Shown piece by piece: positions 59,019 to 64,000 of a DNA stretch of 64,000 nucleotides. The position numbers and the translations under genes were made by a program. Each line of letters starts with the position of its first letter. Position 1 is the first letter of the stretch. Origin of the DNA: JBEEFP01 sp041166085 (lineage in GTDB: Bacteria > Actinomycetota > Acidimicrobiia > Acidimicrobiales > JAFATL01); the NCBI GenBank assembly GCA_041166085.1, contig JBEEFP010000078.1, positions 31,215 to 95,214 on the forward strand, written 5' to 3'. The notes under the pieces were generated by a model, which worked only from the letters and a program-made list of their open reading frames with translations, was not told the origin of the DNA and did not search any database.

Positions 59019-59831
59019 GTGCCCATCCACTACGAGCTCGGCGACGATCACGTCGCCCTCATCACGATCGACCGCCCCGAGACACGCAACGCCCTCGACC
59101 TGCCCCACTTCCACGAGCTGGCGAACGCGTGGCGGCGCTACAAGGACGAGACGGACGCGTGGGTCGCCATCATCACCGGCGTCGGCGACGCCTTCTGCGC
59201 GGGGGCCGACCTCAAGACCTTCATCCCCCAGGTCACCGAGCTGCAGAAGAAGATCGCGGCGGGCGAGGTGGAGGAGCTCGGCGGCGTGTCGCTGCGCGAC
59301 TCGACCTACGCCGTGCTGCGCAACGCCAAGCTGTACAAGCCGATCATCGCGGCGGTGAACGGCCATTGCGTCGCGGGCGGGATGGAGATGCTCGGTGGCA
59401 TCGACATCCGCGTCGCCGCGAGCAACGCCACCTTCGGCGTCATGGAGCCCAAGCGCGGCCTCTTCGCGGGAGGCGGCACCACCGTCAGGCTCCCCCGGCA
59501 GCTCGCGTTCCCGGCCGCCATGGAGTTCCTCTTGACGGCCGAGCGCTTCCCCGCAGCGCGGGCCCTCGAACTGGGTCTGCTGAACGAGATCGTCGAGCCC
59601 GACGCGCTGATGGACAAGGCGCGGCACTGGGCCCATCGCATCACCGCCAATGCTCCTCTCGCAGTGCAGGCGACCAAGGAGAGCGTGATGCGGGGACTGG
59701 CGGCCGACAACCTGAAGGCGGCCTACGACATCGAGCAGGAGCTCGCGTCGAAGGTGTTCATGACCGATGACGCCAAGGAGGGACCCAAGGCGTTCGCCGA
59801 GAAGCGCACGCCGGAGTGGAAGGGCCGCTGA
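59019..59831 (+). CDS. Enoyl-CoA hydratase (both catalytic glutamates present)
   Basis: 270 residues. E123 in VAGGMEMLG and E143 in FGVMEPKRG are the two expected acids; oxyanion region FCAGADLKTF is complete. The C-terminal DAKEGPKAFAEKRTPEWKG is the classical crotonase end. It overlaps by 16 bases the start of a TetR regulator, which is therefore likely to control this hydratase and perhaps the thiolase-like gene downstream. Beta-oxidation or sterol-side-chain hydration is expected. Confidence 0.9.
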   Translation: MPIHYELGDDHVALITIDRPETRNALDLPHFHELANAWRRYKDETDAWVAIITGVGDAFCAGADLKTFIPQVTELQKKIAAGEVEELGGVSLRDSTYAVLRNAKLYKPIIAAVNGHCVAGGMEMLGGIDIRVAASNATFGVMEPKRGLFAGGGTTVRLPRQLAFPAAMEFLLTAERFPAARALELGLLNEIVEPDALMDKARHWAHRITANAPLAVQATKESVMRGLAADNLKAAYDIEQELASKVFMTDDAKEGPKAFAEKRTPEWKGR

Positions 59832-60424
59832 CGGCCCGTCGCACCCAAGCCGAGCGGTCGGAGGCGACCCGCGGCGCGCTGATGCAGGCCGCCCGAGGAC
59901 TGTTCACCACCCAGGGTTACGCGGGGACGAACCGCGAGGAGATCGCGGCGGCGGCCGGCGTCACGCGCGGCGCGCTCTACCACCACTTCGGCAGCAAGGA
60001 AGCCCTGTTCCGCGCCGTCGTGGAGCAGCTCGAGGAAGAGATGACCATGGCCATCGCGACCGCGGCGATGAGGGGCGCGGACGCAGCCGCGGAGCTGCGG
60101 CTCGGCTGCCTCGCCTTCCTCGACGCGTGTCTCGATCCGGCCGTGCAGCGCATCGTGCTGCTCGAGGCGCCGGCGGTCCTCGGGTGGGAGCAGTGGCGCG
60201 AGATCGACGAGCGCCACGGGCTGGCGCTGCTGACGCAGGGCGTCGCGGCGGTGATGGACGCGGGGCTCGTCCCGCCGGGCCCGGTCGAACCGCTGGCCCA
60301 CATGCTGCTCGGCGCGCTCAACGAGGCCGCGTTGCTCGTCGCGACCGCCAAGCGCCCAAAGCAGGCGCGCGCCGAGGTCGGGCGCACCGTCGAGCAGGTG
60401 CTGGCTCGCCTGACCGGGACGTGA
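59816..60424 (+). CDS. TetR-family transcriptional regulator
   Basis: 202 residues with GTG 59816. The N-terminal HTH is clear: AERSEATRGALMQAARGLF and GVTRGALYHHFGSKEALFRA. The ligand-binding part has no recognisable specificity. It is the only DNA-binding regulator in the window; it could be the protein recognising one of the palindromes at 24306 or 47220, but there is no evidence for that. It is translationally overlapped with the hydratase gene. It does not look like KstR (the KstR HTH sequence is not evident). Confidence 0.88.
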   Translation: MEGPLTARRTQAERSEATRGALMQAARGLFTTQGYAGTNREEIAAAAGVTRGALYHHFGSKEALFRAVVEQLEEEMTMAIATAAMRGADAAAELRLGCLAFLDACLDPAVQRIVLLEAPAVLGWEQWREIDERHGLALLTQGVAAVMDAGLVPPGPVEPLAHMLLGALNEAALLVATAKRPKQARAEVGRTVEQVLARLTGT

Positions 60425-60498
60425 CGCCTGTCCCATTGCGTTGTCATGCCCGTCGGTCGCAAGATACATGCCATCCGCACGGAACTTGGGAGGACAGC

Positions 60499-61170
60499 GT
60501 GACGCTGCCGCGTGAAGAGGTGCTCGAGGGTCTGCAGGACGAGCTGGTGCGCTTCGGGGAGCTGGTCGGCTCCCTGTCGCCCGACGAGCTCGCGCAGCCC
60601 ACCCGGTGCGCGGGCTGGACGGTGGGCGACGTGGCGGCCCACATGATCGGCGACATGGCCGACATCACGAGTGGCCGCTTCGACCGGGTCGGCAATCCCG
60701 AGCTCAGTCAGTCGATCGTCGACGAACGCAAGGGCAACACCGCGGCCGAGCTGGTGGAGGAGCTCCAGGGTGTGCAGAAGGCGGGCGCCGACATCATGGC
60801 CGTCCTCGACGACGACGCCTGGGCCGGCCCCGCGCCCGGCGATTTCGGTATCCCGATGGGCGAAGGGGTCGAGGCGCTCTGGTACGACGCCTACGTCCAC
60901 GGCGAGGACATCCGGGCCGCCCTCGGCCGACCCGCCACGACCGGTCCTGGCCTGCGGGCGTCGGTGTCGCACCTGGCCGACCTGCTGAGCCAGCAGTCGT
61001 GGGGACCCGCCACCCTCGCGCTCGATGGGATGTCGGAGTTCCCCGTCTCGGGTGGTGGCGGGCAGCGCGTCACCGGTGATCCGCTCGAGTTCGTGCTCGC
61101 CGCCACCGGGCGCACCCATCCCTCGACGTTGGGACTCGACGACACGGTGAACGTCTACCGGGAGCAATAG
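60499..61170 (+). CDS. TIGR03083-type DinB-fold protein (maleylpyruvate-isomerase-like)
   Basis: 223 residues; GTG 60499 follows GGGAGGA at 60488-60494. Metal-site histidines in VGDVAAHMIGDM and AYVHGEDIR fit the mycothiol-dependent maleylpyruvate isomerase family; the C-terminal sterol-carrier-like half is also visible (VSGGGGQRVTGDPLEFVLAATGR). It would act on a thiol adduct. A second DinB-fold protein is encoded at 42343. It precedes the thiolase-like gene by 11 bases. Confidence 0.84.
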   Translation: MTLPREEVLEGLQDELVRFGELVGSLSPDELAQPTRCAGWTVGDVAAHMIGDMADITSGRFDRVGNPELSQSIVDERKGNTAAELVEELQGVQKAGADIMAVLDDDAWAGPAPGDFGIPMGEGVEALWYDAYVHGEDIRAALGRPATTGPGLRASVSHLADLLSQQSWGPATLALDGMSEFPVSGGGGQRVTGDPLEFVLAATGRTHPSTLGLDDTVNVYREQ

Positions 61171-61181
61171 GTTGACGGCCC

Positions 61182-62645
61182 ATGGCCGTCGACCCTCGTA
61201 GCCCCTGCATCATCGGCGTCGCCCAGGAGACCTTCCGGGACGGCGCGCCCGAGCCCCTCGAGATGTGGGAGCGCGTCGCTCGCGCCGCCGCTGCCGACGC
61301 GGGCGCGCCGGGCGCCGCCGGAGCAGCCGACAGTCTCCAGGTCGTCTACACCCAGAGCTGGAACTACGACGATCCCGCCGCTCGCTTGGCGGAGCGCCTC
61401 GGCGCCACGCCGGCCGACGCCTTCTACTCCGGCATCGGCGGCACGACGCCCCAGGTGCTCGTCGACAAGGTCGGCGACGCCATGCTCGCCGGCGACTCCG
61501 AGCTGGCCCTCGTCGTCGGAGCGGAGGCGCTCGCCACCCGCCGCGTGCTCAAGAAGGCGGGCGAGAAGCCGGCGTGGAGCCACAAGCATCCGGGCAAGCC
61601 CGCCTTCCCGTTCGAGGATCCGTTCCACCCGGCCGAGCTGGCCCATCAGGTGTTTGAGGCCTGGCTCACCTTCCCGCTCTTCGACGTGGCCCGGCGGGCC
61701 CGGCTCGGCGTCGAGCCCGACGCGTACCGCTCCCAATTGGGCGCGCTGTTGGCGCCCATGACGCAGGTGGCGGCGGCCAACCCGTTCGCCTGGTTCCCGA
61801 TCGAGCGGGGGGCGGGCGAGCTCATCACCGCCACGCCGGACAACCGCATGGTCGGCTACCCGTACACCAAGTACATGGTCTCGATCATGGACGTGGACAT
61901 GGCCGGCGCGTTGGTGATGGCGACCCACGCCAAGGCCGACGAGCTCGGCGTCCCCGCCGACCGGCGCGTGTACCTCCGGGGATGGGCCTTCGCCACCGAT
62001 CCCGCCTACGTGGCCGAGCACCCAGACCTCTCGGCGTCCCCAGCCATGCGCGCCGCATCCACCGCTGCGCTGCGCCGGGCCGGCGTCGGCATCGACGACG
62101 TCGCCCACGTCGACCTGTACAGCTGCTTCGCCTCGTCGGTGAACGTGGCGCTCGACGCGCTCGGGTTGGGGGCGGATGATCGACGGGCGCCCTTCACCGT
62201 CACCGGCGGCCTGCCGTTCTCGGGCGGGGCCGGCAGCGACTACATGACGCACTCGATCGCAGCCATGACCGAGGTGCTGCGGTCCGACCCCGGCTCGCTC
62301 GGCCTGGTCAGCGGCGTCGGCATGCACATGCAGAAGCACTGCTACGCCGTGTACTCGACCGACCCGGGTGCGATCGGTGGGCCGGAACCGATGCCGTCGC
62401 CAGAGCGCACGCCGATCACCGACACGTTCAGCGGCGACGCGACCGTCGCCACCTACACCGTCGCCCACGGCCGAGACGGCGGACCGCAGTCCGGCCTGTT
62501 CGTGCTCGACCTGGCCGACGGCTCACGCACCTACGCCCGCTCCGAGGACCCCGACCTGCTCGCCCGCGCCGAGAAGGAGGAGCTGGTCGGCACGTCGCTG
62601 TCTGTCACGACGGCCGATGGCGGCGTCAACCGCGCCAACGGCTGA
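61182..62645 (+). CDS. Thiolase-like protein with C-terminal extension (TLP1 type)
   Basis: 487 residues. The thiolase fold is recognisable (IIGVAQETFRDG, HVDLYSCFASSVNVALDALG, GGLPFSGGAGSDYMTHS), but the nucleophilic cysteine is absent: the position reads SGIGGTTPQ. A C-terminal extension of about 75 residues (ATYTVAHGRDGGPQSGLF) is a beta domain typical of TLP1 proteins. Related proteins in mycobacteria are annotated as acetyl-CoA acetyltransferases, yet they lack thiolase activity. TAGGTT (61168-61173) eight bases before the ATG may be its -10. Confidence 0.84.
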   Translation: MAVDPRSPCIIGVAQETFRDGAPEPLEMWERVARAAAADAGAPGAAGAADSLQVVYTQSWNYDDPAARLAERLGATPADAFYSGIGGTTPQVLVDKVGDAMLAGDSELALVVGAEALATRRVLKKAGEKPAWSHKHPGKPAFPFEDPFHPAELAHQVFEAWLTFPLFDVARRARLGVEPDAYRSQLGALLAPMTQVAAANPFAWFPIERGAGELITATPDNRMVGYPYTKYMVSIMDVDMAGALVMATHAKADELGVPADRRVYLRGWAFATDPAYVAEHPDLSASPAMRAASTAALRRAGVGIDDVAHVDLYSCFASSVNVALDALGLGADDRRAPFTVTGGLPFSGGAGSDYMTHSIAAMTEVLRSDPGSLGLVSGVGMHMQKHCYAVYSTDPGAIGGPEPMPSPERTPITDTFSGDATVATYTVAHGRDGGPQSGLFVLDLADGSRTYARSEDPDLLARAEKEELVGTSLSVTTADGGVNRANG

Positions 62646-62695
62646 CGGGGTCTGGCGTCCAGGGCGGGCTGTAGCGGTTGTCAGGCGAGCTGTAT

Positions 62696-62792
62696 CGGCA
62701 CATCCCGGATCGCCCGACATCGCGCTTCTGGTGCACTTGCACGCCTGGGAATGACCGTTAGTGCACCAGAACGCGATGGGCCCAGGTAGCGC
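62696..62792. repeat. 98-bp hairpin repeat, copy 2
   Basis: Same orientation as copy 1 (3413-3510). The stretch 62720-62792 differs from it at one base. The stem arms are CGCGCTTCTGGTGCAC (62721-62736) and GTGCACCAGAACGCG (62761-62775). It lies 56 bases from the stop of the DUF222-HNH gene, in a 203-base gap between convergent genes. The flanks outside the core diverge rapidly, marking the ends of the element. Confidence 0.85.
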
Positions 62793-62848
62793 AGAGTGCC
62801 GGCACGCGAGCGTTACAGCCAAGCGGCCCGTCCGTGCGGGCGTGGCGG

Positions 62849-64000
62849 CTAGGCGGCTGGTGGGTCCTTGGCGTGGCGGGGATGTCTCGGATCGTCCGGC
62901 GGGACGAAGGCCCGTTTGCCTCGGCCCTCGACCAGGCCCCAGCCCTTGGTGGTCTTCAGACCGTGGTGGTGCGCACAGAGCAGGTCGAGCAGATCGAAGA
63001 GCGTGTAGCGGGTCTTGGCCCAGTCGTCGCGGTGGTCGCGCTGCAGACGGGCCGACTGGGAACAACCTGACGCCGCGCAGGTGGGATAGAGCCACTCGAG
63101 GCCGGTCTGCTGCTTGGCGGTGGGAGCCCGGCCGAGGTGCACCACCCCGGTGATGGCCTCACCCTTGGTGACGATGGCGGTGAGGAACGGGCTGCCGCTC
63201 CGGAGCAGGTCCTCGACGGCGGAGACGGGCACCGGACAGCCGGCGACGTCGCAGGTCTCGCCGTTGCTGGGATAGCCCCGCAGGAAGGCATCGAGGTCGA
63301 TGCGGACGATGACCTTGGCGTCGAGCCCGCCCGTGTCGGCTCGGCCGGTGAGCAGGCGCTCGAGGGCGTCGAAGGCGTAGGCCTCGGTCGGCTCGCGTCG
63401 CTCGGCGTCCCTGGCTTCGGCGAACACGCGGTCCTGCTCGGCCTGGATGCGCGCCCACATCGACTCGATGGCATCGGCGGGGCCCTGGGCCCGGATGTGG
63501 CCCATGCCGTCGGGGTCCTGCCACTTGCGGGCGTGGCGACGCTCATGCGCCTGTCGACGCTGGGCCTCGATGTCGGTGTGGGCCGCGCGCGTCCTGCCGC
63601 ACTCGTCCTGGAGCTCGCGCAGCGTCTTGCGCCTGGCCTCTCCGAGCAGACGGGCCTCCTCGTCGGGAGCGACCGCAGCAGCAGAGGCCACCGCCGCGGC
63701 CTGCTGGGGCGAGAGCTCACCCCGACGCGCAGCAGCAGACACCCCCGGCAGCTCGTCGAGCGCCTCGGCCGTGCGCATCGCCTCGGTGGCCTGGCCCACC
63801 GAGGTGCCGGTCTCGGCCGCGACCGCCTCAGCCGGCGAGCGGTAGCCGTCGCGGCGCCAGTCGCCGCCCTCGGCCACCCGCGCCGCGGCGAGGGACTCGA
63901 TGGTCGCCACTGCGTTCTTGATCGCACATGCGTCGCGCAAGGCGCGACGGGCCGACGTCACCGACAGCACGTGCGCGTCGAAGTCGGCGGCCAAGGCCAC
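62849..64000 (-). CDS. DUF222/HNH endonuclease (13E12-type), possibly incomplete at the 5-prime end
   Basis: At least 383 residues; the frame is open to the window edge, which happens to be a GTG (bases 63998-64000), so the true start may be upstream. The DUF222 helical domain comprises about residues 1-250 (AARRGELSPQQAAAVASAAA, then RIQAEQDRVFAEARD). Near the C-terminus a zinc-containing HNH nuclease is visible: CAASGC, RLQRDHRDDWAKT, LLDLLCAHHHGLKT. Such genes are abundant in actinobacteria, and REP13E12 copies behave as repeated mobile-like elements. A hairpin repeat lies just past its stop. Confidence 0.88.
   Translation of the reverse strand: MALAADFDAHVLSVTSARRALRDACAIKNAVATIESLAAARVAEGGDWRRDGYRSPAEAVAAETGTSVGQATEAMRTAEALDELPGVSAAARRGELSPQQAAAVASAAAVAPDEEARLLGEARRKTLRELQDECGRTRAAHTDIEAQRRQAHERRHARKWQDPDGMGHIRAQGPADAIESMWARIQAEQDRVFAEARDAERREPTEAYAFDALERLLTGRADTGGLDAKVIVRIDLDAFLRGYPSNGETCDVAGCPVPVSAVEDLLRSGSPFLTAIVTKGEAITGVVHLGRAPTAKQQTGLEWLYPTCAASGCSQSARLQRDHRDDWAKTRYTLFDLLDLLCAHHHGLKTTKGWGLVEGRGKRAFVPPDDPRHPRHAKDPPAA

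Noticed and set aside
59816..60424. TetR protein as KstR
   Set aside because: It is coupled to a hydratase at the other end of the window and its HTH shows no feature that ties it to the AAC/GTT operator.

Overview
GC-rich, densely packed DNA from an actinobacterium. The pointers are many GTG and TTG starts, four-base start/stop overlaps, mycothiol-type DinB-fold proteins, a DUF222-HNH (13E12-type) gene and a large complement of acyl-CoA enzymes with KstR-like operators. The gene content (sterol-type acyl-CoA metabolism, CruF-like carotenoid enzyme, DUF6458, no mycolate genes) fits an Acidimicrobiia-like lineage better than a Mycobacterium, but that placement is inference. I see no tRNA, rRNA, CRISPR array, transposase or integrase. 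No gap between genes exceeds about 220 bases.

Region 1 (1-10.9 kb) is a steroid or isoprenoid side-chain degradation cluster. It holds a FadD19-like ligase, a two-gene acyl-CoA dehydrogenase (ACAD), an Ltp3/Ltp4-like thiolase-fold pair with two DUF35 partners, a second CoA ligase and a divergent EchA19-like hydratase. Two identical 20-bp sites carrying a KstR-type box overlap the promoters at about 3.0 and 10.0 kb. Inserted within it are an EthD-like protein, a methyltransferase/glyoxalase pair and a secreted SGNH hydrolase.

Region 2 (10.9-26.9 kb): GNAT acetyltransferase, FetAB-type exporter, secreted alpha/beta hydrolase, zinc alcohol dehydrogenase, ACADs, a lipocalin-like protein, an APH-type kinase, an SDR, and a second side-chain block (Ltp2-like aldolase, two DUF35 proteins, MaoC hydratase, 3Fe-4S ferredoxin, crotonase) behind a palindromic operator. 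It closes with an alpha/beta-hydrolase/adenylate-cyclase fusion.

Region 3 (26.9-46.1 kb): LLM oxidoreductase, an ABC exporter whose ATPase carries a C-terminal cyclic-nucleotide-binding domain, a hydrolase/SDR/ligase group, secreted proteins (CAP domain, glycosidase-like, matrixin protease), a lone response regulator, an ACAD pair with crotonase and CaiB-type CoA transferase, a P450 and a CruF-like membrane enzyme.

Region 4 (46.1-64 kb): another divergent ACAD pair, patatin, SRPBCC and amidohydrolase proteins, a FadA5-like thiolase, a cupredoxin membrane protein, an FtsX-ectodomain-like lipoprotein, a FadE34-like fused ACAD, STAS and DUF6458 proteins, TrmO, a crotonase with TetR, a thiolase-like protein and a DUF222-HNH gene. 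A 98-bp hairpin repeat occurs at 3.4 kb and again beside this HNH gene.

Together the genes could supply CoA activation, alpha/beta-dehydrogenation, hydration, retro-aldol or thiolytic cleavage and final thiolysis of sterol-like side chains. Several promoters put a -10-like hexamer 6-9 bases before the start codon, which suggests widespread leaderless transcription.
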